Program-made: the position numbers and the translations under genes
Notes under the pieces: model-generated
Told to the model about the DNA's origin: nothing
The model's database searches: none
What the model saw: only the letters and a program-made list of their open reading frames with translations
Origin: Echinicola pacifica DSM 19836
GTDB taxonomy: Bacteria > Bacteroidota > Bacteroidia > Cytophagales > Cyclobacteriaceae
Direction: 5' to 3'
DNA: 64,000 nt
NCBI RefSeq assembly: GCF_000373245.1
Contig: NZ_KB890756.1
Span: 62,001 to 126,000, forward strand
Shown here: piece after piece, positions 9,682-18,287 of the stretch
How the letters are laid out: every line of letters starts with the position of its first letter
How positions within the stretch are numbered: position 1 is the stretch's first letter

Positions 9682-10352
9682 GGTATCTTGAGTTTTTGCT
9701 TTTCACTATAATTTCTTTTGCCAAAGGCCAATTCACCCGCCGCATGCTCTTTTCTTCCAAGGAACAGTCCAGCCTATTGGGTTGGCGGAATTCAGCTTTC
9801 CTCTCCTACACTTCCTGCCAGCTCTTATCAGCAGGACACCATCTGAAAGGGCCTAGCCTTTATATGAAAATGACCTACTGTGTCCTCCATTTTCTTAAGG
9901 CATCGTTTCTGAAGCCTTTTGATCGACGCCTAGCAATGTGGAGAATACTCACATAGTCTCAAGCTGGCGGGCTGAGCAGGGAAAATTCTGGAAAGGCTCT
10001 TCCATGAAATTAGTGAATGGCGGGGGATCAGCCTTCCTGTGCTATGCTGATCATGTCAGATTTAGGACTTCCAAAGCTTTGATGACCCAAAAGTCAGAGC
10101 AAACTGTGGAAAAAGAAGGAGAGGTAAAAACAATGCAATCGTTTTCTATAAAAACAGAATATTATGCCCAAAAAATATTTTTGAAAATTATTAACAAAAT
10201 AAAATTTCGAAATAAGGTATTTCGTAGAAACTTTTAAATAAATAAGGAGTTTCCAGGATGAGAGTGTTAAGCGAAGGGGGTAAATACAGAATACTTAAAC
10301 ATTCAGTGCATATTTTACGAAATCGTTAACCATGAATATTTTTTATTGAATA
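9682..10352. other. Gene-free stretch upstream of GH127 and the 10,501 gene
   Basis: About 670 bp with two short overlapping plus-strand frames (9696-9956 and 9938-10237), neither of which resembles a protein nor has a plausible start context. It must contain the minus-strand promoter for the GH127 gene, but no TAnnTTTG match was found there. The right end (10,130-10,350) becomes strongly AT-rich, as usual upstream of a strong promoter in this phylum. Confidence 0.4.
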
Positions 10353-10385
10353 TTTGGCAAATTAAACAATCGTGTAGTACATTTG
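10353..10385 (+). promoter_or_regulatory. Bacteroidota-type sigma-A promoter
   Basis: TTTG at 10353-10356 and TACATTTG at 10378-10385 (consensus TAnnTTTG) are separated by 21 bp, matching the -33/-7 elements of Bacteroidota promoters. Transcription would begin near 10,392, leaving an untranslated leader of about 108 nt before the ATG at 10,501. Confidence 0.65.
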
Positions 10386-10500
10386 TAGAGTGATCAATGA
10401 TCAACAAGCAAACAAACACCCAAAGTAATTAAGCTCAAGCCTGGAGGCCAATCGCCAAAGGGTAATTTAAGAAATCAAAAACTTATTAAACTTTCTAGTT

Positions 10501-11085
10501 ATGAGATTAATTATTGCAACTCTAGTAGCGTTTTGTATTTCAGTAAGTACTTTCGCGAAAACCGGATCTGATCTGGACGAAAAAACAGTAAAATTTGAAA
10601 AAGTAGGCGACAAAAAAGTGGAGCTGAAATTCATGGCAGTACCAAGCGGAAAAGTTCTGGTACGTATCAAAGACGAAAACAGCTCAGTAATCTATAAGGA
10701 CATCATCTCTAGCGATAAGCTATTCGCTAAGAAATATGATCTTTCAGCTCTTAAGGATGGAGAATACAATTTCGAAGTATTCACTCCAGAGCAAGGTACT
10801 ATCCAAAACACTAACCTATTCGTAGGTGCTAAGAAGTCTAAAGCAGACTACTTCACCAAGGTAAAAGTACTTGACGAAAACAATATTGCTTTTCTAGTAA
10901 AGGCTTCTGACGACTCTAAAAAATACGTTAGGATCATTGACAATGGAAATGTAATTTTCGAAGACAGCTTTGTAGGCGAGAAATTTGGTAAAGTATTTAA
11001 GTTCGAAAAAGTAAGTTCTCTTAAGGATCTAGTATTCGAAGTAAGAAACGAAGATGGACAAGGCGAGTATATCTCAGCTCTTTAA
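10501..11085 (+). CDS. Secreted two-repeat protein of unknown function
   Basis: A 194-residue exported protein with signal peptide MRLIIATLVAFCISVSTFAK. I do not recognise a named family. The mature part contains two similar halves of about 70 residues: KVLVRIKDENSSVIYKDIIS followed by YDLSALKDGEYNFEVF, and KKYVRIIDNGNVIFEDSFVG followed by FEKVSSLKDLVFEVRNE. Each looks like one beta-sandwich with a closing 'L.DGEY.FEV' strand, as in Bacteroidota secretion-system C-terminal and FlgD-like Ig folds. Lys/Glu/Val-rich composition, a consensus promoter, a long leader and a strong terminator suggest an abundant product. It is monocistronic. The function is unknown. Confidence 0.8.
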   Translation: MRLIIATLVAFCISVSTFAKTGSDLDEKTVKFEKVGDKKVELKFMAVPSGKVLVRIKDENSSVIYKDIISSDKLFAKKYDLSALKDGEYNFEVFTPEQGTIQNTNLFVGAKKSKADYFTKVKVLDENNIAFLVKASDDSKKYVRIIDNGNVIFEDSFVGEKFGKVFKFEKVSSLKDLVFEVRNEDGQGEYISAL

Positions 11086-11100
11086 TCCACCAATACATTC

Positions 11101-11137
11101 AAAAAAAGGGTTTCATTATGATGAAACCCTTTTTTTT
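11101..11137 (+). terminator. Strong rho-independent terminator
   Basis: GGGTTTCAT (11108-11116) and ATGAAACCC (11121-11129) form a perfect stem with a 4-nt loop, flanked by seven A on the left and eight T on the right. It works in either direction, which fits its place between the convergent secreted-protein and MOSC genes. Confidence 0.9.
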
Positions 11138-11169
11138 ATGCCTTATATTTTTTCCTATGATGGGGTGGC

Positions 11170-11967
11170 CTATAGAATCGGCTGCACGGTGTCGCCGATT
11201 TGCACCGTTCCTGTTTGCAAGGCGAGAAGGTTTTGGCCGAATAGGATTTTCTTATTTATGAGCCTATAGCCAGCCAAGGTTTTGAGGGGTTCCTTCCCTT
11301 TTTCGGCCGTATCCTGATCGATGGTGGTCAGCACACAGCGTGCACAAGGCTTGGTCACCTTGAGATGTACCTCACCTATTCTAAGTTCTTTCCAGCGATC
11401 TTCTTCAAAAGCTTCTGTACCCGAAACCACAATATTGGGTCGAAATCTATTCATGGGGACAGGCTGATCTAGGCGTCCATTGAGGTCATCCAAGGAAGCC
11501 TGACTGATAAGAAGATAGGGCATGGCATCAGCGAAACTCACCGACTCATCGTTTACCGCATACTTTGGGTCCACCGCTCGGGGGCCTGAGTCTGGCATCC
11601 TTACCAGCCTGCACTTCATCTCTAATCGTTCCGAAAACCATGAATCAGCCTCGCTACTTACCGCATTTGCAATTAACTGATCGTCCCAGACCTGCACCTT
11701 AAGCTGCTCCTCAGCGAAAAGCTGAAATGGAATCCTCAGTGGCTCAGCCTCTGCATTTTTATGACGAACAATTAATTCATCTCGCCCTATTTCTACTTGC
11801 AGCAAGGCCATTTGAGGCAGGCTCCTTTGGGTCATGAATTTATTGGTCTCATCCACCAACATCCAACGTCTATCGAGTGAAAAGCCCATTATCTCAATTT
11901 CGGCAGATTCCAACCTAATCCCAGCCAGGGATTTTATTGGATATATATAAAGATCCTGTATCAGCAT
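11170..11967 (-). CDS. MOSC domain protein (YcbX/mARC-like)
   Basis: A 265-residue protein with an N-terminal MOSC_N beta-barrel (LIQDLYIYPIKSLAG, then LDRRWMLVDE and FMTQRSLPQMAL) and a C-terminal MOSC domain containing RFRPNIVVSG and LKVTKPCARCVLTTID. The Cys in the 'KPCARC' motif is the residue that coordinates molybdenum cofactor in the MOSC family. Relatives reduce N-hydroxylated bases or sort sulfur and Moco. No [2Fe-2S] ferredoxin domain follows, unlike E. coli YcbX, so electrons would come from a separate partner. The start is ATG at 11967; a TTG two codons earlier is possible. Confidence 0.88.
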   Translation of the reverse strand: MLIQDLYIYPIKSLAGIRLESAEIEIMGFSLDRRWMLVDETNKFMTQRSLPQMALLQVEIGRDELIVRHKNAEAEPLRIPFQLFAEEQLKVQVWDDQLIANAVSSEADSWFSERLEMKCRLVRMPDSGPRAVDPKYAVNDESVSFADAMPYLLISQASLDDLNGRLDQPVPMNRFRPNIVVSGTEAFEEDRWKELRIGEVHLKVTKPCARCVLTTIDQDTAEKGKEPLKTLAGYRLINKKILFGQNLLALQTGTVQIGDTVQPIL

Positions 11968-12351
11968 GCTCAATGTTTTCTTCTAAATTAATACTTGAAC
12001 CCCAAAAAGTATAGGATTGCTGAATAAGTTTGCTGGAATAAAAACGGTCAATGGCCAGGCCTATAAATTCTACTCATCCAATAAGTCCTTTACAGCCAAA
12101 TGTACCGATACAGACTGAGTCTAGGATGATTCGATGGAGAAGTATATAAAGCTCATCATTCAAAAAACACGCCTTTTACAAAAAACAGATTAAATAGCGC
12201 TGTGCCTAGGGCATTCAGGCGTACCTATTCAGGGAATTAATACGATGTGTATGAGGTATTTGATTTGAATTAAGGGATTTTGCAGAGGTATAATATAAAT
12301 CGAAGGCAGGAACATATTCAAACCCTGAATTACCTTCCGCCGCATTTACAA
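11968..12351. other. Gene-free stretch with a possible minus-strand gene remnant
   Basis: No intact gene is visible. On the minus strand, a 52-codon open frame without a start ends at 12215. It overlaps the end of the small frame at 12352-12531 in a different phase. It reads IILIVNAAEGNSG followed by EYVPAFDLYYTSAKS, which looks like real protein and faintly recalls the 'vaAAGNsG' strand of subtilases. The match is too short to name. Confidence 0.25.
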
Positions 12352-12531
12352 TTAAAATAATGGCATCAGTGATATCTTATCGGGTAACACCTTAATGACT
12401 TTGGCCTGAAAGGCCCTAGAATCATCGGGAAGGCTGGGGTACTCCCAACCGGAAAAAAGAAAGGATACCAGAAACCCCAATAAAACCACCAAAAGCCATC
12501 TTAGACGTTCATTATTCTGAAAAGCTCTCAT
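12352..12531 (-). CDS. Possible small single-span membrane protein
   Basis: A 59-residue frame (ATG 12531, TAA 12352). A charged start (MRAFQNNERLR) leads into a hydrophobic span (WLLVVLLGFLVSFLFSGW), then a short soluble tail. The topology is plausible for a small membrane protein. It could instead be the broken N-terminus of a larger one, since the frame that continues past its stop (see 11968-12351) also looks coding. It has no known relatives by eye and lies between the MOSC and ABC genes on the same strand as both. Confidence 0.35.
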   Translation of the reverse strand: MRAFQNNERLRWLLVVLLGFLVSFLFSGWEYPSLPDDSRAFQAKVIKVLPDKISLMPLF

Positions 12532-12663
12532 TTATCACAGTATTAAAGTCAAAATGGTCTCCTCCAAAAATCAGGTAAGAGGAGCTCCTATACTTTTATA
12601 GATGCGTAAGACAGGCAAAAGGTTGCATGAGTCAATAATAAACGAGAAAAAAATCTTGTGGAA

Positions 12664-14454
12664 TTAATTTTCCATGGATTCTCCTGCCTGAGTCTGCTTT
12701 TCATACAGTTCTGCATAGGTGCCTTTCTGCTCCATCAGCTCTTCATGTGATCCTTCTTCCACCACTACACCATCATCCAGAACAATGATTTTATTGGCGA
12801 GCTTGGCACTGGAGACCCGGTGGGAGATCACAATGGAGGTACGGCCTTGCATTATTCCCTTGAGGGCATTGAGGATTACATTTTCGGTTTTGGTATCCAC
12901 CGCCGACAGACAGTCATCCAGCAGTAAGATGGAAGGATCTTTAGCGATGGCACGGGCAATAGAAACACGCTGTTTCTGCCCCCCGCTGAGGGTAATACCA
13001 CGCTCTCCCAGTCGGGTATCAAATCCAGCAGGAAAATCTTTGATATTCTGATAAACATCAGCATCTCTTGCGGCTTGCTCCACCACCTCCTGGGGAATAT
13101 GGTCAAGGCCAAAGCCAATATTATTGGAAATGGAGTCGCTGAATAGGAATACGTCCTGAGGCACATAGCCGATATTATCCCTGAGGTGAGAGATATCGTA
13201 AGCTTTGATATCATGGCCATCGATGGCGATATCTCCGGTGGAGGCATCGTACATTCTCATTAGAAGGTTGGCAATGGTGGATTTTCCTGAGCCAGTAGTA
13301 CCGATTACCGCTAATGAATCCCCTTTCTCGATGGAGAAGGTAATGTCTTTCAAAGCCTTAATGCCAGAATCCGGGTACACAAAAGACACCTTGTCAAAGT
13401 GAATCCCACCTGTAATAGGGCTGGTAAGATCCTCCGTGCTTTGGATAGGGTTTTTCTCATCCAGAAATTCATTGATCCGGGTCTGGGAGGCGGCTGCTCG
13501 CTGCACGATGCTGGTGATCCATCCCAGGGAAGTCACGGGCCAAGTCAGCATATTGACATATAAGATAAACTCAGCGATCACCCCATATCCAATGGCCCCT
13601 TCGATCACCTGCATGCCGCCGACATAGACCGTCACGATGGTACTCACGCCGATCAGGCCCATGATCAGCGGAAAAAACAAGGCCTGGACTTTGGTAAGGC
13701 TGATGGATTTATCCTTATAATTCTCACTTGCCGCCGCAAAATTCTGACTACTGTCTTCCTCTCGTACGAAAGCCTTCAGTACGCGAATGCCTGAAAATGA
13801 CTCCTGCACAAAGGTACTCAGTTCCGATAAGCTTCGCTGAATCTTCTCAGAGCGCTCATTTATCATATTATTGACAATATAAATACTCACGGATAAGACC
13901 GGAAGAGGGAGCAGGGAATAGATAGTAAGGGGGACATTGACAGTGAGCATATAGCCGATCACCAGCGGGAAAAGCACTAGGAGGTTTAGCCCATACATCA
14001 GCGCAGGGCCAAAGTACATCCTTACCCTACCTACATCCTCGGTGATTCGTGCCATGAGGTCACCTGTGCTATTTTGTCGGTAAAAACTCAGTGGAAGTTT
14101 CTGGTAATGCTCAAAAATCTCATTTTTCAGGTCATATTCTATATGCCTGGACATCACGATAATGGTCTGACGGATGAGAAAGAGGAAAAAACCTCTGAGC
14201 AAGGCCATCACGAGGATAAGCACGCCAAAGACGAATATAAAATCGAGAAAAGCACCTCTAATGGCCTCAGCATCGCCCCCTTGCTCAAACATTTGGTAGA
14301 AGCTAAAGCTTTCTACTACATAGTCAATCGCCACTCGAACCAGTTGAGCGGGGATAATCACAAATATATTTGAGATGACAGTAAATAAGAATCCAAGCAG
14401 CAGGTATCCTTTGTATTTGTAGAGGTATTTATTTAATCGCCAGAGTGAGCTCAC
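12664..14454 (-). CDS. ABC exporter, fused permease and ATPase (type IV, MdlA/BmrC-like)
   Basis: A 596-residue half-transporter with six membrane segments (residues ~15-315) followed by a nucleotide-binding domain. Walker A GTTGSGKS is at 385-392, the Q-loop in YVPQDVFLF, signature LSGGQKQR at 489-496, Walker B ILLLDD ending at Asp513-Asp514, D-loop SAVD and the H-loop His545. The catalytic Glu after Walker B is replaced by Asp514, followed by CLSAVD. This pattern is typical of the degenerate-site subunit in heterodimeric exporters (BmrC, TM287). No partner half-transporter is adjacent, so it must pair with a distant gene or act as a homodimer. The start is GTG at 14454. The substrate is unknown; lipid or drug is likely. 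Confidence 0.9.
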   Translation of the reverse strand: MSSLWRLNKYLYKYKGYLLLGFLFTVISNIFVIIPAQLVRVAIDYVVESFSFYQMFEQGGDAEAIRGAFLDFIFVFGVLILVMALLRGFFLFLIRQTIIVMSRHIEYDLKNEIFEHYQKLPLSFYRQNSTGDLMARITEDVGRVRMYFGPALMYGLNLLVLFPLVIGYMLTVNVPLTIYSLLPLPVLSVSIYIVNNMINERSEKIQRSLSELSTFVQESFSGIRVLKAFVREEDSSQNFAAASENYKDKSISLTKVQALFFPLIMGLIGVSTIVTVYVGGMQVIEGAIGYGVIAEFILYVNMLTWPVTSLGWITSIVQRAAASQTRINEFLDEKNPIQSTEDLTSPITGGIHFDKVSFVYPDSGIKALKDITFSIEKGDSLAVIGTTGSGKSTIANLLMRMYDASTGDIAIDGHDIKAYDISHLRDNIGYVPQDVFLFSDSISNNIGFGLDHIPQEVVEQAARDADVYQNIKDFPAGFDTRLGERGITLSGGQKQRVSIARAIAKDPSILLLDDCLSAVDTKTENVILNALKGIMQGRTSIVISHRVSSAKLANKIIVLDDGVVVEEGSHEELMEQKGTYAELYEKQTQAGESMEN

Positions 14455-14480
14455 AAAATAAAAATTTTAAAATCGTTAAT

Positions 14481-14512
14481 TTTGTTTTATAATAATCCTT
14501 TTATTAGCTTTA
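14481..14512 (+). promoter_or_regulatory. Candidate promoter for leucine dehydrogenase
   Basis: TTTG at 14481-14484, then 20 bp, then TAGCTTTA at 14505-14512 (one mismatch from TAnnTTTG). It would give a leader of about 80 nt before the ATG at 14602. The intergenic region is shared with the divergent ABC exporter gene. Confidence 0.4.
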
Positions 14513-14601
14513 CAGAGGTGTTGTTTAGAATTAAATTCTTAACTCACTCTTCCATCTAAAGTCTTACCCAAATATAACACAATCTAAACATCAAAGTTCA
14601 A

Positions 14602-15702
14602 ATGATAGAGGTTAAAACGGAGGAAAAAGTAAAAGAAGCGGGGATCTATGGACAGATCACCACTTTAGGCCACGAGCAGTTGGTCATGTGTTATGATGAG
14701 CCTACCGGCTTAAAGGCACTTATCGGAATTCACAATACGGTCTTAGGCCCTGCATTGGGAGGCACGAGAATGTGGCATTATACGTCTGAGCAGGATGCGA
14801 TCACAGATGTACTGCGACTTTCCAGAGGCATGACCTTCAAAGCGGCCATTTCCGGTCTAAATATTGGCGGTGGAAAGGCCGTGATCATTGGCGATCCAAA
14901 GCTTAAGAACGAAGCATTTCTAAGGAGATTTGGTCGATTTGTAGAGAGTCTTGGCGGCCGATATATCACCGCAGAAGATGTAAATATGAAAACCAGCGAT
15001 ATGGAATATATCGCTATGGAGACCAAGCACGTCACTGGCCTGCCCGAGAATAAGGGCGGCGGCGGAGATCCTTCTCCTGTCACGGCTTTTGGCGCCTACC
15101 TAGGCATGAAAGCAGCAGCATATAAGGCTTATGGATCAGATTCTTTGGAAGGCAAGACGATTGCCGTACAGGGCATAGGTCAGGTGGGAAGACACTTGAT
15201 CGACCACCTCACCAAAGAAGGTGCTAAGGTCATCATCACGGATATCTACGAAGACCGCTTAAAGGAAGTCGCCTCCAAAACAGGCGCCAAGGTGGTATCT
15301 CCAGAGGACATCTATGATGTACCGATGGACATCTATGCTCCATGTGCACTAGGAGCCACTGTAAATGACTATACACTCTCCAAGCTAAAATGTGACGTCA
15401 TCGCTGGCGCCGCAAACAATCAGCTGCAGGATGAAGAGATTCACGGCAAGGCGGTACTGGACAGAGGCATCATCTATGCACCAGACTTCCTGATCAATGC
15501 CGGTGGCCTGATCAATGTATATGCAGAGCATCTTGGTGGATACAATCGTGAAACGGCCTATCAGCAGGCCGAAAAGATATATGACACCTGTCTGGCTATC
15601 CTCAATAAGTCAGAAAGAGAGCAAATCCCGGCCCAACAGGCGGCGATTGAGCTTGCGTGGAGCAGAATCCAGGCCATCAGCAAGGTGAAATCCTCCTTCT
15701 AG
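14602..15702 (+). CDS. ldh: Leucine (branched-chain amino acid) dehydrogenase
   Basis: A 366-residue member of the Glu/Leu/Phe/Val dehydrogenase family. It deaminates leucine, valine or isoleucine to the 2-oxo acid with NAD+ in the cytoplasm, linking amino acid catabolism to branched-chain fatty acid precursors. The glycine-rich substrate region holds both catalytic lysines, Lys80 (RGMTFK) and Lys92 (NIGGGKAVI), then ITAEDVNMKTSDM. The Rossmann domain carries VQGIGQVGRHLIDHL, with the ITDIYED acidic end typical of NAD preference, and C-terminal GAANNQL and APDFLINAGGLINV. The length matches the family. It stands alone, with a terminator at 15772. Confidence 0.95.
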   Translation: MIEVKTEEKVKEAGIYGQITTLGHEQLVMCYDEPTGLKALIGIHNTVLGPALGGTRMWHYTSEQDAITDVLRLSRGMTFKAAISGLNIGGGKAVIIGDPKLKNEAFLRRFGRFVESLGGRYITAEDVNMKTSDMEYIAMETKHVTGLPENKGGGGDPSPVTAFGAYLGMKAAAYKAYGSDSLEGKTIAVQGIGQVGRHLIDHLTKEGAKVIITDIYEDRLKEVASKTGAKVVSPEDIYDVPMDIYAPCALGATVNDYTLSKLKCDVIAGAANNQLQDEEIHGKAVLDRGIIYAPDFLINAGGLINVYAEHLGGYNRETAYQQAEKIYDTCLAILNKSEREQIPAQQAAIELAWSRIQAISKVKSSF

Positions 15703-15771
15703 GAGAAGCCCGGCCTAGAGGGTACTCTATAAGCTGGCGACAGAATTGCAGAAAAAATTAAATTAGATCCC

Positions 15772-15818
15772 AAAAACCAAATGTAATGGATGATAAAATC
15801 CGTGCATTTGGTTTTTTT
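15772..15818 (+). terminator. Rho-independent terminator after leucine dehydrogenase
   Basis: AAAAACCAAATG (15772-15783) pairs with CATTTGGTTTTT (from 15805) across a 21-nt loop, and a run of seven T follows. It separates the dehydrogenase from the nusB operon promoter. Confidence 0.7.
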
Positions 15819-15824
15819 ATTTAA

Positions 15825-15832
15825 TAACTTTG
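15825..15832 (+). promoter_or_regulatory. Candidate -7 element of the nusB operon
   Basis: TAACTTTG matches TAnnTTTG exactly, about 75 bp before the nusB ATG. No well-spaced -33 TTG was found, because the region upstream is occupied by the preceding terminator, so support is partial. Confidence 0.4.
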
Positions 15833-15907
15833 CAGCGTTAACCAAGAAAAAAAATCCCGCCCCACCCTAGGCCGGGACATCATACTACGTTCTTTTAAAT
15901 TCAGGTA

Positions 15908-17092
15908 ATGTTAAACAGACGAATACTCAGAGTAAAGGCCTTTCAGAATCTGTACGCCTATGAGCAGTGCAAGGCTTCCAACCTCAACCTTGCAAAAGAC
16001 TATGTCAGAGAGGCTTTCCAGCCAGATCTCAACAGCATGGAAGTACAGGACAAACCACAGCTTCGCAAGGATGCTGAGCATACGATTGCCCTATTCTCTT
16101 CCAACCTGAACAACAAAACGCTGGTAGCTTCCGGGGACTATCCTACCAAGGTAAAGTCCGAGGCCATCAAAGCCATCAACTTATTTCATCAAAAGAATCT
16201 CAGAGATCTTGAGTTCCAGAAGGACAATATGATCTCCGCTGCGGAAGCTCTTCCTAAGCTTTACCTCAATGCTATCCATATCCTTATCGGCTTCAGTCAT
16301 CACGTACGTGACGAGTATGAGCGCAAGCGTAAGCTTAGCCAATTGGCCGTAACCGGTCATATCGGAGAGCTCAATCTAGCACATAATAAAGCTCTTCAGA
16401 TCATCGAAAATGCCCCTAATTTCAGGAGTGCGAGCATACGGTATCATGCGGGCACGGAAGATATGGAACTAGATGTGCAAGATTGGTATAGGGATTACGT
16501 TAAAAACTGGGAGCCGTATCAGGAATACCTTAAGATCGAAAACCCTAGTTTGGAGGAAGACTTAGGGATTTTGTTAAACATTACTAAGAAAATCACGTTC
16601 AAAAACGAAGCCACGCTGAGCTATTTTACCGAAAATGACCTTGGCTGGACAGAAGATAAGGCAGTCGTGCGTAGCTTAGCGGTGAAAGCCCTAAAAAACG
16701 TACTTGAGGTGACAGAAACTGAGGAATATGAACTTCCTGAAATCGCCATAAACTGGGAAGAGGATAAGGAATTTTTCCAAAATATCTTTAACTTGACTGT
16801 TGAAAACGACGATATAAATAGAAAGCTGATTGGTGACAAAACCAAGAATTGGGACATCGAAAGGGTAGCCTCTACGGATAAGATAATCATCTCTATGGCC
16901 TTGACCGAAATGATGTTTTTCCCCAGTATCCCTGTAAAAGTTACCATCAATGAGTATATTGATATTTCTAAAACATACAGTACCCCCAAAAGCAAGCAAT
17001 TTGTGAATGGACTACTGGATGTATTGGCAAAAGAACTGGAAGATCAAGGTAAAATCCGCAAGAGCGGCAGAGGGCTTTTAGATAACAAATAA
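15908..17092 (+). CDS. nusB: Transcription antitermination factor NusB (long Bacteroidota form)
   Basis: A 394-residue protein. The N-terminus MLNRRILRVKAFQNLYAYEQ is the NusB RNA-binding/boxA helix. The C-terminal ~130 residues form the classic all-helical NusB fold, with DKIIISMALTEMMFFPSIP, KVTINEYIDISKTYSTPKS and FVNGLLDVLAKEL. About 200 extra residues sit between them, as is usual in Bacteroidota; the classic protein has ~140. NusB with NusE (S10) loads on boxA to suppress termination in rRNA operons. It is first gene of a tight plus-strand run to coaE (gaps of 13, 13, 2 and 9 bp, then an overlap). Confidence 0.93.
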   Translation: MLNRRILRVKAFQNLYAYEQCKASNLNLAKDYVREAFQPDLNSMEVQDKPQLRKDAEHTIALFSSNLNNKTLVASGDYPTKVKSEAIKAINLFHQKNLRDLEFQKDNMISAAEALPKLYLNAIHILIGFSHHVRDEYERKRKLSQLAVTGHIGELNLAHNKALQIIENAPNFRSASIRYHAGTEDMELDVQDWYRDYVKNWEPYQEYLKIENPSLEEDLGILLNITKKITFKNEATLSYFTENDLGWTEDKAVVRSLAVKALKNVLEVTETEEYELPEIAINWEEDKEFFQNIFNLTVENDDINRKLIGDKTKNWDIERVASTDKIIISMALTEMMFFPSIPVKVTINEYIDISKTYSTPKSKQFVNGLLDVLAKELEDQGKIRKSGRGLLDNK

Positions 17093-17105
17093 CCATTATT
17101 TAATT

Positions 17106-17408
17106 ATGAGCAAACAAAGTAATTCCATTTTAGCTTTTGTATTAGGTGCTGGCGTAGGTGCTGCACTCGGTGTGCTTTTTGCACCAGATTCTGGCAATAA
17201 TACCAGAGACAAGCTCTCCTACCAATTGAGTAAATATAAAGCTGAGCTTGAAGACATTATCAATGACCTGATGGAAGGCAAAGACCTCCCTATGAACGAG
17301 GCCAAGTCAGAAGGCAAGAAGGTCATCACTGAAGCCAAGACCAAAGCAGAAAACTTGCTAAGTGACGTCAATAAGCTTATCGATCAGATAAATAATGATG
17401 CAAACTAA
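17106..17408 (+). CDS. YtxH domain protein
   Basis: A 100-residue protein with one glycine/alanine-rich membrane span (LAFVLGAGVGAALGVLFAPDSG) followed by an amphipathic, Lys/Glu-rich helical tail. The 'GxxxGaalGlLfAP.sG..tR..l' pattern defines YtxH/gas-vesicle-like stress proteins. The function is not established; a membrane-associated stress or structural role is usually assumed. It lies 13 bp after nusB and 13 bp before the DUF1573 gene. Confidence 0.85.
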   Translation: MSKQSNSILAFVLGAGVGAALGVLFAPDSGNNTRDKLSYQLSKYKAELEDIINDLMEGKDLPMNEAKSEGKKVITEAKTKAENLLSDVNKLIDQINNDAN

Positions 17409-17421
17409 TTTTAATTTAGCT

Positions 17422-17958
17422 ATGAAATACATATCACTACCTGCAATGCTAATTGCAGGTTCTCTTTTTGTAAGCAGTTGCGAAAGTAAAAACAACGAGA
17501 AGATTGCAGAACTAGAGCAGAAAATCTCTGAGCTAGAGCAAACGCAGTCCAGCCAGACGGCTCCTCCTTCCAATGTGCAGAGCGTGGCGAAAATCGACGC
17601 TTCCACCTTGGGCAAATTTGATTTTAAGGAAACGGAGTTTGATTTCGGTACCATCGACCAAGGAAAAGTGGTGGAGCATGAATTTAAATTTACCAATAAT
17701 GGTCAATCTCCATTGGTCATTTCTAATGTACAGGCGAGCTGTGGATGTACCACTCCTGCATGGTCCAAGACCCCTGTAAAACCAGGTGAGGATGGCTTCA
17801 TCAAGGTGAAATTCAATTCGGCAAACAAATCAGGTGCTCAAAGCCCTACCGTGACGATCACCGCCAACACCTCTCCAAGCATCACTAGAGTCAAACTAAA
17901 AGGAACAGTAAACACTAATTCTACTGCCAGCAACGCTGTTGGCCCAGTGAAAAGATAA
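17422..17958 (+). CDS. DUF1573 lipoprotein
   Basis: A 178-residue lipoprotein. The signal MKYISLPAMLIAGSLFVSSC has the lipidated Cys directly before ESKNNEK. A short coiled coil (IAELEQKISELEQ) leads to a DUF1573 Ig-like domain: FDFGTIDQGKVVEHEFKFTN, SPLVISNVQASCGCTTP, KPGEDGFIKVKF and TITANT. The conserved CGC motif is present. The start is taken at 17422, giving a clean lipoprotein signal; an ATG at 17395 would overlap ytxH. The domain occurs widely in Bacteroidota envelope proteins without known activity. Confidence 0.88.
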   Translation: MKYISLPAMLIAGSLFVSSCESKNNEKIAELEQKISELEQTQSSQTAPPSNVQSVAKIDASTLGKFDFKETEFDFGTIDQGKVVEHEFKFTNNGQSPLVISNVQASCGCTTPAWSKTPVKPGEDGFIKVKFNSANKSGAQSPTVTITANTSPSITRVKLKGTVNTNSTASNAVGPVKR

Positions 17959-17960
17959 TT

Positions 17961-18278
17961 ATGACAAACAGTATTTTATTACAAGCAATGGGTGCCGGTG
18001 GAGGCATCATGGGACAAGTATTCCTTTTTGGTGGCATCATCCTGATCATGTACTTTTTTATGATCAGACCTCAGCAAAAAAAGCAAAAAGATGCTAAAAA
18101 CTTTCTTGAATCCATCAAAAAAGGAGATATCGTAGTCACTATCGGTGGTATCCACGGTAGGGTTTATTCCTTAGAAGACGATGCCGTTATCCTTGATCTT
18201 GACAAAGGCGTAAAAATCAAAGTAGAAAAATCAGCCATTTCTGCCGAGTTTTCCAAAAAATCCACTGGCACTAAATAA
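17961..18278 (+). CDS. yajC: Preprotein translocase subunit YajC
   Basis: A 105-residue, single-span inner-membrane protein. The span is VFLFGGIILIMYFFMI, followed by the diagnostic RPQQKKQKDAKNFLESIKKG, DIVVTIGGIHGRV and VKIKVEKSAISA. YajC associates with SecDF at the translocon. It starts 2 bp after the DUF1573 stop, inside the nusB-coaE operon. Confidence 0.95.
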   Translation: MTNSILLQAMGAGGGIMGQVFLFGGIILIMYFFMIRPQQKKQKDAKNFLESIKKGDIVVTIGGIHGRVYSLEDDAVILDLDKGVKIKVEKSAISAEFSKKSTGTK

Positions 18279-18287
18279 ACCAGAGAT

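Noticed and set aside
9696-10237. Two plus-strand frames of 86 and 99 codons
   Set aside because: No family resemblance, no signal or start context, overlapping each other in different phases.
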